From Stenotrophomonas indicatrix (lineage in GTDB: Bacteria > Pseudomonadota > Gammaproteobacteria > Xanthomonadales > Xanthomonadaceae), in contig NZ_PEJS01000001.1 in the NCBI RefSeq assembly GCF_002750975.1, forward strand, positions 2,790,001-2,854,000: a stretch of 64,000 nt of DNA, written 5' to 3'. The translations under genes were made by a program, and so were the position numbers. The notes below the pieces were generated by a model. That model was given only the letters and a program-made list of their open reading frames with translations. It did no database searches and had not been told where the DNA came from. Shown piece after piece: positions 9,949-18,169 of the stretch (the first letter of the stretch is position 1; the number at the start of each line of letters is the position of its first letter).

Positions 9949-11955
9949 ATGCCCAACTTCCGTCCGCTTGCCATCGCCCTGGGCATCAGCCTGGCGACCC
10001 TGGTTCCGACCCACGATGCGTTCGCCGCCAAGAAGAAGGCCCCACGCGCCCCGGCCGTCAGTGCGCAGTGCAGCGATTTCTACGACGCCACCAACGCAGG
10101 CTGGCTGAAGGCCAACCCGGTGCCGCAGACCGGCGCCGCCACCGCACTGGGCCAGCTGGTCGACCGCAGCCGGCAGCAACAGCGTGAACTGCTGGACGCC
10201 TCGATGAAGGCGCCGCAGGGCAACGTGCAGAAGCTGCTGGGCGACTTCTGGGCCAGCGGCCTGGACGAAGCGGCCGTGGAAGCCGACGGCTCCAACCCGA
10301 TCGCACCGCTGCTGACCCGCATCAACGCGATCAAGAAGGCCAAGGATGTCCCGGCCTCGATCGCCGCGCTGCACCAGGTCGGCATCCCGGTGGCCTTCAA
10401 CTTCGGTCCGGACGTGGACCTGAAGGCGCTGGACCGCCACATCGGTTACTTCATGCAGGGCGGCATGGGCCTGCCTGATCCGGCCTTCTATACCCGCACC
10501 GACGCCGACACCGTCGCGTTGATGGGCCGATATCGCAACTACGTCAAGCAGATCCTCGCACTGACCGGCACCCCGGCGGCCAAGCTGGACGCCGAGTCGC
10601 AGGCGGTGATCGCGCTGGAAACCGAACTGGCGCGCAATGCGCAGTCGCTGGCGGGCATCAACAACCCGTTCAACAACTACGCGCCGATCTCCACCAAGGA
10701 CCTCAACAGCCGCTACCGCAACCTGCAGCTGGACGCGTTCCTGAAGGCGCAGGGCGTCAACGATGATTTGGTGTCGCTGGCCGATCCGGCGCTGTTCAAG
10801 CAGCTCGACGGCATGGTCACCAAGCTCAAGCCGGACCAGTGGAAGGCCTACCTGCGCTGGCGCGTGGGCGACTCGATGGCGCCGTACCTGTCCAAGGCGT
10901 ACCGCGATGCGGAGTTCGAATTCCGTGGCCGCGTGCTGCGTGGTGAAACCCTGCCGCCGCAGCGCTGGGAAAGCGTGCTGGACGCGATCAACGTGGCCGC
11001 TGGCCCGATGGTCGGCCGCGAATACGCAGCCCGTTACCTGTCCGCCGAAGACCGCCGCCAGGCGGCCTGGATCGTCGACAAGGTGCGTGAAGTGCAGATC
11101 GAAGCGGTCAAGAACAACAGCTGGATGAGCGCCGAGGCCAAGACCGAAGCGCAGGCCAAGCTGGCCGCGCTGAAGATCGAGATCGGCACCCCGCTGCGTG
11201 ACCTGGACTACAGCGTGCAGCCGATGGGCCGTGGTTCGTTCGGCGGCAACATGCTGATCGCGTCCACCTGGCGCCACCGCGAGGAAATGAAGCGCATCGG
11301 CAAGGGCAACGCCGACCGCCGCTGGGACGTGCTGCCGCAGCAGCCGTCGCTGGCCTATGACCTGGCGCAGAACCGGCTGATCGTCACTGCGGCGATCCTG
11401 CAGGGCCCGGTGTTCAACGCCAAGGCCGATGCCGCCGACAAGTTCGGCAGCTTCGGCGGCCTGGTCGGCCACGAGCTGACCCGTGCGATCGATGCCAAGG
11501 GTGCGCTGGTCGATGCCAAGGGCGAACTGCGCAGCTGGTGGACCCCGGCCGACAAGACCGCCTGGACCCTGCTCGGCACCCGTGTCGCCAGCCAGTACGG
11601 CGCCTACGAGTTCCCTGGCGTGAAGGGGGCCAAGGTCAACGGCACGCTGACCCAGGAAGAGAACCTGGCCGACATCGCCGGCCTGGAGCTGGCCTGGGCC
11701 GCGTACACCGCGCAGGAGCCGAAGGCCAAGCCGGCACAGCAGCAGGGCTTCTTCCGCGCCTGGGCCGCGCTGTGGCCGCAGCAGCTGTCGCCGAACGAGG
11801 CCGCACGCCGCCTGACCGCCGACATCCGTGCACCGGGTCGCTGGCGTACCAACGGCCCGCTGTCGAACCTGCCGGCGTTCGGCGCCAGCTTCAGCTGCAA
11901 GCCGGGCCAGCCGATGCAGCGCACCGACGGCGAGCAGATCAAGGTCTGGCGCTGA
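9949..11955 (+). CDS. M13 family metallopeptidase paralogue with degenerate active site
   Basis: A 668-residue secreted M13-fold protein with a Sec signal peptide of about 26 residues ending in DAFA; it is not a lipoprotein. It aligns over its whole length with the upstream M13 enzyme, including the C-terminal CKPGQPMQRT block. Key catalytic residues differ. The zinc motif reads HELTR (about 508-512), so the second His ligand is Arg. The transition-state His of the active paralogue (DPHAP) is also Arg (DIRAP, near 627). The third ligand Glu in ENLAD (near 571) is kept. Family knowledge says loss of the second His should abolish normal zinc binding. The frame is intact with no stop or frameshift, so it looks like a maintained pseudoenzyme, perhaps a binding or regulatory protein. 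That role is inference. Confidence 0.9.
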   Translation: MPNFRPLAIALGISLATLVPTHDAFAAKKKAPRAPAVSAQCSDFYDATNAGWLKANPVPQTGAATALGQLVDRSRQQQRELLDASMKAPQGNVQKLLGDFWASGLDEAAVEADGSNPIAPLLTRINAIKKAKDVPASIAALHQVGIPVAFNFGPDVDLKALDRHIGYFMQGGMGLPDPAFYTRTDADTVALMGRYRNYVKQILALTGTPAAKLDAESQAVIALETELARNAQSLAGINNPFNNYAPISTKDLNSRYRNLQLDAFLKAQGVNDDLVSLADPALFKQLDGMVTKLKPDQWKAYLRWRVGDSMAPYLSKAYRDAEFEFRGRVLRGETLPPQRWESVLDAINVAAGPMVGREYAARYLSAEDRRQAAWIVDKVREVQIEAVKNNSWMSAEAKTEAQAKLAALKIEIGTPLRDLDYSVQPMGRGSFGGNMLIASTWRHREEMKRIGKGNADRRWDVLPQQPSLAYDLAQNRLIVTAAILQGPVFNAKADAADKFGSFGGLVGHELTRAIDAKGALVDAKGELRSWWTPADKTAWTLLGTRVASQYGAYEFPGVKGAKVNGTLTQEENLADIAGLELAWAAYTAQEPKAKPAQQQGFFRAWAALWPQQLSPNEAARRLTADIRAPGRWRTNGPLSNLPAFGASFSCKPGQPMQRTDGEQIKVWR

Positions 11956-11978
11956 GGTTCATGCAACAGCGGTAACGG

Positions 11979-12006
11979 AAAGGGCGCCTTCGTGGCGCCC
12001 TTTTTC
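11979..12006. terminator. Bidirectional terminator between convergent genes
   Basis: Stem AAAGGGCGCC with GGCGCCCTTT and loop TTCGT, followed by TT on the plus side, with A residues allowing use from the minus side. It sits between the M13 paralogue and the convergent gene ending at 12018. Confidence 0.85.
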
Positions 12007-12017
12007 GTCGGTGGACG

Positions 12018-13673
12018 TCACGCGGGCTTCAACGTTCCCCGGTAATGCACGATCCGCCCCACCACCGGCGCGCCGATCTCCACGTCGAAGACGAAGCGCC
12101 CATCCTCATCACCCTCGAAACTGTTCTCCCCGGGCAACAGCCACTGCGGCAACGGCAGGCCCAGGATCGACCAGCGTCGCGGCACCAGTTGCAGCCGCCC
12201 GTTGTCGACCAGAAGTGCCAACGCTACCGATACCGCACCGAACCGTTCGACCAGCAGCGCTTCGTTGCGCCCCTGCCCCTGCGTCTGCAACGAAGAGAAA
12301 CGACGGCCGGCAAAGGTCCGTGTCCAGCGCTCACCACCCGCCTCTGCGGTGAACTCCACGCTGACCGGCACTGCCTCGCCCGCTGCCGGAAAACCGAACA
12401 CGTTCCCCAGCAACCGCGACAACAACCCACCACCGCGTTCGACCGATGCCGTGCCGCTCCAGCGCTTGGCGGCAGACGGTGCGTGCAACGCCTGCACGCT
12501 GGCCGGCAGCTGCGCGTACGCGCTGCCCAGCAGGCGCTGGTACAGGCTGGCACCGGGCATGTCGCGACGGAAACCGGTATGGATCGTGCGTCCGTCGAAC
12601 AGCCGGTCGTAGTCGGACAGTTCCAGCGCATGCGTGGCCGGGCGTGCACCCGGTGACGGCCGATCACCGGCCAGCTGCTTGCGGATCACCGCTTCGATCG
12701 CCATCGACGGGATGTACGGGCCGTCATCGGCCTCGGCCAGCAGGTGCCAGCTCTGTTCCACACGCGCACCATCGCGGGTGCCCACCGCGCGCACGATCAT
12801 GCCGCCGCGATGCTCGCCGAACTTCATCAGGTTCAACACGGCATAGAACAACCGCGAGCATGGCTCCAGCGATGGCAGTTTCAGGTGCAAGCGCGCCTTG
12901 GCCAGCAGATTGAGCACGCGATGAAGGATCTCCGGCACCGGGCCAGCCCCCATCCAGATGTCGGTCATCGTCGGATGTTCGGGTGGCAACACCTGCAGAT
13001 CCGGCACATCCACCAGCGAGAAATGCAGGTTGCGCAGCGGCAGCCGCCCCGGCACCGCGACGGTGAAGCGGCGACTCTCGGCCAGGCCGATGCCGTGCCC
13101 ATCGCGACCGTTGCGGCGCAGCTTCACCGGCGCACCGGCATAGCCGACCACCGCCCGCATCACGTTCAGGCCGATGCCGGCATACGGCGATGGCGCGATG
13201 CCGCCTTCCACGCTGACGATGTCCATGTGCGTGGCCATCTCGCGCAGCACTGCCGCGGTCAATACCGGGAAACTGCTGACGCCTGACAGTGCGTAGATGC
13301 CAGCCGCCCTGGCCTGCGCGTCGTACTGCGAAACGCCGAATACGAAGTCTGCCGCGTCGGCGAAGTCCAGATAATCAATGCCGGCGGCGATGCAGGCTTC
13401 GATCGCGCCATAGCGGTGTTCGCCATAGTCCTGGAAAGGACCGGAGGCATCCACCACCAGGTCCGGTCGCTCGGCCTGCAGGGCCGTGGCCAGGCGTTGC
13501 CGGTCGACCTGCAGTGGACGCAGCGTCGATTGCCCCACATAGCTTGCGCAGAAGGCCTGTGCCGCCGCCAGGTTGCGGCCACCGATCAGCAGTTCCAGCA
13601 TCGGCAGGTCGGCCAGCAAGCGGACCAGACGCCCCCCGAACACCCCATATCCACCCAGAATCAGGATCTTCAC
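12018..13673 (-). CDS. Saccharopine-dehydrogenase-like NAD(P)-binding protein fused to DUF4166 domain
   Basis: A 551-residue cytoplasmic protein of two parts. Residues 1 to about 340 form a saccharopine-dehydrogenase-like Rossmann domain opening with GGYGVFGGRL. Residues about 370-545 match the DUF4166 domain (LYQRLLGSAYAQLP, WSGTASVERGGG). The start is a GTG with AGGGA about 8 bases upstream. DUF4166 is often found alone or fused to such a dehydrogenase; the reaction is not established. The VOC gene is divergent across about 125 bp that must hold both promoters. True saccharopine dehydrogenase is unlikely given the fusion and the lack of lysine-pathway neighbours. Confidence 0.85.
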   Translation of the reverse strand: MKILILGGYGVFGGRLVRLLADLPMLELLIGGRNLAAAQAFCASYVGQSTLRPLQVDRQRLATALQAERPDLVVDASGPFQDYGEHRYGAIEACIAAGIDYLDFADAADFVFGVSQYDAQARAAGIYALSGVSSFPVLTAAVLREMATHMDIVSVEGGIAPSPYAGIGLNVMRAVVGYAGAPVKLRRNGRDGHGIGLAESRRFTVAVPGRLPLRNLHFSLVDVPDLQVLPPEHPTMTDIWMGAGPVPEILHRVLNLLAKARLHLKLPSLEPCSRLFYAVLNLMKFGEHRGGMIVRAVGTRDGARVEQSWHLLAEADDGPYIPSMAIEAVIRKQLAGDRPSPGARPATHALELSDYDRLFDGRTIHTGFRRDMPGASLYQRLLGSAYAQLPASVQALHAPSAAKRWSGTASVERGGGLLSRLLGNVFGFPAAGEAVPVSVEFTAEAGGERWTRTFAGRRFSSLQTQGQGRNEALLVERFGAVSVALALLVDNGRLQLVPRRWSILGLPLPQWLLPGENSFEGDEDGRFVFDVEIGAPVVGRIVHYRGTLKPA

Positions 13674-13798
13674 GCATCATCCCTGTCGTGTCGTCCGGCC
13701 ATGGTAGCGCGGGGCCGACAGCTCCCGCAGTGCAGCACGATCCGGCATTAACACCGCCCATGCTATCGCTGCGCCTTCGTCCACTGCGGAGCCCCGCC

Positions 13799-14281
13799 AT
13801 GGCTCACAAGAACACGATCTGCGTCTGGTATGACAACGGCGCGCTCGAGGCCGCCACGTTCTATGCGAAGACCTTTCCCGACAGCGAAGTAACCGCTGTG
13901 CATCACGCGCCCGGCGACTTCCCCGACGGCAAGCAGGGGGACGTGCTCACCGTCGAATTCACGGTCTGCGGCATTCCCTGCGTCGGCCTCAATGGTGGCC
14001 CGACCTTCAAGCACAGCGAAGCGTTCTCGTTCCAGATTTCCACCGAGGACCAGGCCGAGACCGATCGCCTGTGGAATGCCATCGTCGGCAACGGTGGCCA
14101 GGAAAGCCAATGCGGCTGGTGCAAGGACCGATGGGGCGTGTCCTGGCAGATCAGCCCGCGCATGCTGATCGAAGCGGTAACCAGCAAGGACAAGGCCCTG
14201 GCCAAGCGCGCCTTCAACGCGATGATGCCGATGAAGAAGATCGACATCGCCACCATCGAAGCGGCGATCCGCAACGCATGA
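13799..14281 (+). CDS. VOC family protein (PhnB/3-demethylubiquinone methyltransferase-like fold)
   Basis: A 160-residue single-domain vicinal-oxygen-chelate protein of the PhnB-like group (MAHKNTICVWYDNGALEAA at the start, CGWCKDRWGVSWQI near residue 105). These small proteins bind a ligand or metal in a beta-alpha-beta-beta-beta fold; most have no known reaction. The ATG at 13799 has GGAG at 13788-13791. A longer frame upstream lacks family similarity. The stop overlaps the start of the following flavoprotein gene by four bases (ATGA), so the two are probably translationally coupled. Not an actual methyltransferase despite the common database name. Confidence 0.9.
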   Translation: MAHKNTICVWYDNGALEAATFYAKTFPDSEVTAVHHAPGDFPDGKQGDVLTVEFTVCGIPCVGLNGGPTFKHSEAFSFQISTEDQAETDRLWNAIVGNGGQESQCGWCKDRWGVSWQISPRMLIEAVTSKDKALAKRAFNAMMPMKKIDIATIEAAIRNA

Positions 14282-15864
14282 CGACGTTGGACACGATCAT
14301 CGTTGGCGGCGGCCACAACGGGCTGGTGTGCGCGGCGTATCTGGCGCGCGCGGGGCAACGGGTGCTGGTGCTGGAGCGTCGCGGCATCCTTGGCGGTGCG
14401 GCTGTCACCGAGGAGTTCCACCCGGGCTTCCGCAACTCGGTGGCCTCGTACACGGTGTCGCTGCTGCAGCCGAAGGTGATCGAGGAGCTGCAGCTGCATG
14501 CGCACGGGCTGCGCATCGTCGCGCGGCCGGCCAACAACTTCCTGCCATTGCCTGATGGCCGCTACCTGCTGTCCGCACCTGGCCGCACCCAGGCCGAGGT
14601 GGCGAAGTTCTCCGAACGCGATGCGCAGGCGCTGCCCGCCTATGAAGCGCGCCTGGAGGTATTTGCCGATGTGCTGCGCGACTGGGCGCTGCGTCCGCCG
14701 CCCGACCTCGGGGTGATGGCCGGCTGGCGTGCGTTGCCGGCGTTGTGGCAGATGGGCCGGTTGGGACGGGAGCTGGCCGCACTCGACCCTGCACTGCGCC
14801 AGGAACTGCTGGACCTGTTCACGCTGTCGGCCGCCGAGTACCTGGATCGCTGGTTCGAAAGCGAGCCGATCAAAGCCCTGTTTGGTTTCGATGGCGTTGT
14901 TGGCAACTACGCCAGCCCATACACGCCAGGCAGCGCCTACGTACTGCTGCATCACGTGTTCGGCCAGTGCAACGGGGTCAAGGGCGCGTGGGGCCACGCC
15001 ATCGGTGGCATGGGCGCGATCAGCCAGGCCATCGCCGCGTCCGCGCGTGCGGCCGGCGCCGAGCTGCGCGTCGATGCCGGCGTGCAGCGCCTGCTGGTTG
15101 AGGACGGGCGCGTGGTCGGCGTCGCGCTGTCCGGCGGCGAGAGCCTGCGCGCACGTGCCGTGGTAGCCAACGTCAACCCGAAGCTGCTGTACGAACAACT
15201 GCTGCAGCCCGCCCAGGTTCCTGTCACCACCCGTCAACGCATGGCGAACTGGCGCTGCGGCTCGGGCACGTTCCGGATGAACGTCGCGCTGTCGCGGCTG
15301 CCGGATTTCCGCGCCCTGCCCGGCCCCGGTGATCACCTCAGTGCCGGCATCATCATGGCGCCCAGCCTGGATTACATGGACCGCGCCTGGCTGGACGCAC
15401 GTCGCGAGGGCTGGTCGCGCGAGCCGATCGTGGAGATGCTGATTCCGAGCACGCTGGATGATTCGCTGGCGCCACCCGGGCAGCATGTGGCCAGCCTGTT
15501 CTGCCAGCACGTAGCGCCGGAGCTGCCCGATGGCCGACACTGGGATGATCACCGTGACACCGTCGCCGACCTGATGATCGCCACCGTCGATCACTACGCC
15601 CCCGGCTTCGCCGGCAGCGTGCTTGGTCGACAGGCTCTGTCACCCTTGGATCTGGAGCGGACGTTCGGGCTGATCGGTGGCGACATCTTCCACGGTGCGC
15701 TCAGCGCCAACCAGCTGTTCTCGGCGCGGCCGATGGTCGGCCAGGCAGGCTATCGCGGCGCCCTGCCCGGCCTGTACCTGTGCGGTGCGGGTACGCATCC
15801 GGGCGGCGGGGTCACCGGCGCGCCCGGGCACAACGCGGCGCAGGTGGTGCTGGCCGATGCATGA
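14278..15864 (+). CDS. Phytoene-dehydrogenase/PYROXD2-like FAD-dependent oxidoreductase
   Basis: A 528-residue flavoprotein of the phytoene desaturase-amine oxidase superfamily. The N-terminus has the dinucleotide-binding motif GGGHNGLVCAAYLARAG and then the LERRGILGGAAVTEE segment. The C-terminus has CGAGTHPGGGVTGAPGHNAA, the second FAD-contacting motif. The overall sequence resembles the PYROXD2 branch more than true carotenoid desaturases, and no carotenoid genes are near. Its ATG overlaps the TGA of the VOC gene (ATGA). Two GTAG palindromes lie just downstream. Redox activity with FAD is confident; the substrate is unknown. Confidence 0.88.
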   Translation: MTTLDTIIVGGGHNGLVCAAYLARAGQRVLVLERRGILGGAAVTEEFHPGFRNSVASYTVSLLQPKVIEELQLHAHGLRIVARPANNFLPLPDGRYLLSAPGRTQAEVAKFSERDAQALPAYEARLEVFADVLRDWALRPPPDLGVMAGWRALPALWQMGRLGRELAALDPALRQELLDLFTLSAAEYLDRWFESEPIKALFGFDGVVGNYASPYTPGSAYVLLHHVFGQCNGVKGAWGHAIGGMGAISQAIAASARAAGAELRVDAGVQRLLVEDGRVVGVALSGGESLRARAVVANVNPKLLYEQLLQPAQVPVTTRQRMANWRCGSGTFRMNVALSRLPDFRALPGPGDHLSAGIIMAPSLDYMDRAWLDARREGWSREPIVEMLIPSTLDDSLAPPGQHVASLFCQHVAPELPDGRHWDDHRDTVADLMIATVDHYAPGFAGSVLGRQALSPLDLERTFGLIGGDIFHGALSANQLFSARPMVGQAGYRGALPGLYLCGAGTHPGGGVTGAPGHNAAQVVLADA

Positions 15865-15869
15865 AATGC

Positions 15870-15929
15870 GTGCCAATCAAGATTGGCACCTACCGGCGTC
15901 AAGGCGTGCCAACCAAGGTTGGCACCCAC
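15870..15929. repeat. Tandem pair of SMAG/GTAG palindromes between convergent genes
   Basis: There are two consecutive palindromes on the same strand. The first (15870-15893) has arms GTGCCAATC/GATTGGCAC followed by CTAC. The second (15906-15929) has arms GTGCCAACC/GGTTGGCAC followed by CCAC. Read on the minus strand these begin GTAG and GTGG. They fill the gap between the flavoprotein gene and the convergent rhomboid gene and may also act as a transcription barrier. Confidence 0.75.
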
Positions 15930-15936
15930 CTGCGCC

Positions 15937-16611
15937 TCACTTCACGCTGCGCAGGTGGTTCGGGCGCTTCGGCGGGCCCGGGGGACGACGCTTGTTGAAC
16001 GGCGGTTGGCCACGCCAGTAGCGGATCAGGAGCCAGCCGAACAGCATGCCGCCCAGGTGCGCGAAATGGGCCACGCCCGGCTGCCAGCCGGTCATGCCCA
16101 GCACCAGCTCGCCCACGCCGAACAGGATCACGAACGTACGCGCCTTCATCGGAATCGGCGGGAACAGCAGCATTACCCGCTGGTTGGGGAACAGCATGCC
16201 GTAAGCCAGCAGCAGGCCGAACACACCACCGGACGCACCCAGCACCGTGGCCGGATTGTCGAGCATCGTGCCGACCAGCAACTGGCACAGGCCGGCGCCG
16301 ACCACGCACACCAGGTAGTAGGTCAGGAAGCGCTTCTCACCCCAGGTCTGTTCCAGCGGCGCGCCGAACATGAAGACGGCCAGCATGTTGAAGAACAGAT
16401 GGAAGAAACTGCCATGCAGGAAGCCGTAGGTCAGCAGCTGCCAGGGCTGGAAATTGCCGCCCGGCGAGAACGCATCGAAGCCCTGCTGCAGCGGCTGCAG
16501 CATGAACGGCTCGAAGGTCTGCATGCCGAGCAGGAACGGCTGCTGCAGCAGGAACAGGATCGCGTTGGCGATCAACAGGGCCTTGGTGACGGTTGGCAGT
16601 CGCGGGAACAT
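15937..16611 (-). CDS. Rhomboid family intramembrane serine protease
   Basis: A 224-residue inner-membrane protein with about six membrane segments that cleaves transmembrane proteins within the bilayer. The catalytic Ser lies in GASGGVFG near residue 117 and the partner His in AHFAHLGG near residue 187. The expected HGSFFHLFFNM segment (helix 2) and the WG(E) loop are present. The tail is basic and proline-rich (FNKRRPPGPPKRP). The ATG at 16611 gives the family-typical N-terminus. Substrate unknown. Confidence 0.93.
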   Translation of the reverse strand: MFPRLPTVTKALLIANAILFLLQQPFLLGMQTFEPFMLQPLQQGFDAFSPGGNFQPWQLLTYGFLHGSFFHLFFNMLAVFMFGAPLEQTWGEKRFLTYYLVCVVGAGLCQLLVGTMLDNPATVLGASGGVFGLLLAYGMLFPNQRVMLLFPPIPMKARTFVILFGVGELVLGMTGWQPGVAHFAHLGGMLFGWLLIRYWRGQPPFNKRRPPGPPKRPNHLRSVK

Positions 16612-16704
16612 GGGGACACCGGCATGGAACGGCCTCCATCATAGCCGCAGCACCGGCCCTTTTTGACCAGCGCGGACGGTCGCCCGTTCAGTCGCAGGCA
16701 GCGA

Positions 16705-17133
16705 TCAGCCCGGCCCCCATACGGCCGCATCCAGCGCCGCCGCCGGGTCGGTCGCGGGCATCCGCACCCGGCCGTTTTCGACGATGACACCCTCGGCGCG
16801 CAGCCGCTGCGATTGTTCGCGCCAGCCGGCCGAACCTTCAGCCATGGCGATGCGCCCATCCGAGCGCAGCACCCGGTGCCAGGGCAGCGAGGGATCGTCA
16901 TTCTGGCCGAGGATGCGTGCGGTCAGCCGGGCGCGTCCGGGCAGGCCGGCGCGCATCGCGACCTGCCCGTAGCCCATCACCTGCCCTGGCGGGATCGCAT
17001 GGATCACCGCCAGGATGCGGGCACGCGCCTGCTCCGGCGTCAGCGGCGCAGCCGCGTCACCAGCAGCACGCCGATCAGGACCAGCACGGTGCCGGCGATC
17101 TGCGCCGGCCCCATCGGTTCGTCGAGCAGCCAT
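16705..17133 (-). CDS. Alkyltransferase-like (ATL/MGMT-family) DNA-damage protein
   Basis: Residues from about 31 onward match the MGMT C-terminal domain: IPPGQVMGYGQVA, GQNDDPSLPWHRVLRSDG, then a C-terminal GVIVENGRVRMP. The alkyl-acceptor Cys of PCHRV is Trp here (PWHRV). This marks alkyltransferase-like proteins such as E. coli YbaZ, which bind O6-alkylguanine and pass it to nucleotide excision repair rather than repairing it. The gene overlaps the 3' end of the EamA gene. The start is uncertain: the ATG at 17133 adds about 30 residues of unlikely sequence, while homology begins near 17043, where only CTG is available in frame. Function confident, start not. Confidence 0.8.
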   Translation of the reverse strand: MAARRTDGAGADRRHRAGPDRRAAGDAAAPLTPEQARARILAVIHAIPPGQVMGYGQVAMRAGLPGRARLTARILGQNDDPSLPWHRVLRSDGRIAMAEGSAGWREQSQRLRAEGVIVENGRVRMPATDPAAALDAAVWGPG

Positions 17134-17960
17134 AGGCTCATCACGATGGTGGAAACCGGGCCCAGCATACCCACCTGCGCAGCCAGCGACGAGCCGACGC
17201 GCTGCACCGCCAGCATGATCGCCAGCACCGGCAGCACGGTGCAGACCGTCGCGTTGATCAGCGACAGCCACTGCACGGCAGCGGGGGCCTGCCACAGCAA
17301 CGGCAGCGGATGGGTAATGGTGAAATGCAGCAGCACCAGTACGCTGGCCACGCAGCTGGCGTAGGCGGTCAGACGCACCGCGCCGATACGGGCGACCACC
17401 TGGCCGCTGCCGAACAGATACAGCGCATAGCTGAGCGCACTGCCCAGCACCAGCAGGCTGCCGAGGATGATCTGCCCACCCTCCCGCTGCAGGTCATGGC
17501 CGAACGCGATCAGCACGCCGAGATAGCTGAGCACCAGCGCGCCGACCTGCCACCGACCCGGCCGCTGCCGCGCCAGCAGCACGTTGATCAGCAGCACCAG
17601 GGTCGGGTTCAAGTACAGGATCAACCGTTCCAGGGTCACGCTGATGTACTGCAGACCCTGGAAATCCAGCAGGCTGGACAGGTAGTAACCGGTGAAGCCA
17701 AGCCACAGCACGCGCGCGCGGTCGGCCCAGGACAGTCGCTCGGCACGGCGCGAGGCCCACACCGCCATCAACGCGAACAGCGGCAGCGCCATCAGCATGC
17801 GCAGCGCCAGCAGCGTGGTCGCGTCCACGCCGTGGCGCAGCCCCAGCTTGACGATGATCGCCTTGCCAGAGGCGGCAATGGCGCCGATCGCAGCCAGGCC
17901 GATGCCGCCCAGAGCGATGCGCGGGGACGTGGTGGCGATACGGGGGGAAGAAGTGGACAT
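17040..17960 (-). CDS. EamA/DMT family transporter
   Basis: A membrane protein of about 306 residues with ten predicted helices in two EamA repeats (for example GLAAIGAIAASGKAIIV at the start, and IAGTVLVLIGVLLVT at the end). The drug/metabolite transporter superfamily exports small metabolites such as amino acids or purines. The start is taken at the ATG at 17960 (MSTSSPRI); an alternative ATG at 17981 adds seven residues, and neither has a good ribosome-binding site. The 3' end overlaps the alkyltransferase-like gene, so they are probably cotranscribed. Substrate unknown. Confidence 0.88.
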   Translation of the reverse strand: MSTSSPRIATTSPRIALGGIGLAAIGAIAASGKAIIVKLGLRHGVDATTLLALRMLMALPLFALMAVWASRRAERLSWADRARVLWLGFTGYYLSSLLDFQGLQYISVTLERLILYLNPTLVLLINVLLARQRPGRWQVGALVLSYLGVLIAFGHDLQREGGQIILGSLLVLGSALSYALYLFGSGQVVARIGAVRLTAYASCVASVLVLLHFTITHPLPLLWQAPAAVQWLSLINATVCTVLPVLAIMLAVQRVGSSLAAQVGMLGPVSTIVMSLWLLDEPMGPAQIAGTVLVLIGVLLVTRLRR

Positions 17961-18073
17961 CAGGAAAAAAACGGGCCGCATGGGCGGCTGGAAGCAGCCG
18001 GATTGCTTTCAATTGTCTCATGGCACTTCCGGGCGAACGATCCGATGTCCGTTCATGCTCACTGCAACTCCTG

Positions 18074-18116
18074 ATACACGCATGGCGTGGATCTACGTGT
18101 CGACCAAGGTCGACAC
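18074..18116 (-). repeat. SMAG/GTAG palindrome plus adjoining hairpin
   Basis: Arms ATACACGC/GCGTGGAT end in CTAC (GTAG on the minus strand) and abut a perfect 9-bp hairpin GTGTCGACC/GGTCGACAC. The same pair occurs at 34895-34937 next to the second copy of the large element. Confidence 0.65.
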
Positions 18117-18169
18117 CCACCAACAGCAACACAGAACGCAGTTCGGACAGATCGCAGGAGTCTGTCGAA

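Noticed and set aside
13289..13798. A 170-codon N-terminal extension of the VOC protein
   Set aside because: It is antisense to the DUF4166 gene, without similarity, and a good ribosome-binding site precedes the ATG at 13799.
17040..17300. A frameshift joining EamA and the alkyltransferase-like gene
   Set aside because: Each protein is complete on its own terms (EamA ends after helix 10; MGMT domain is whole). Overlap of unrelated genes is simpler.
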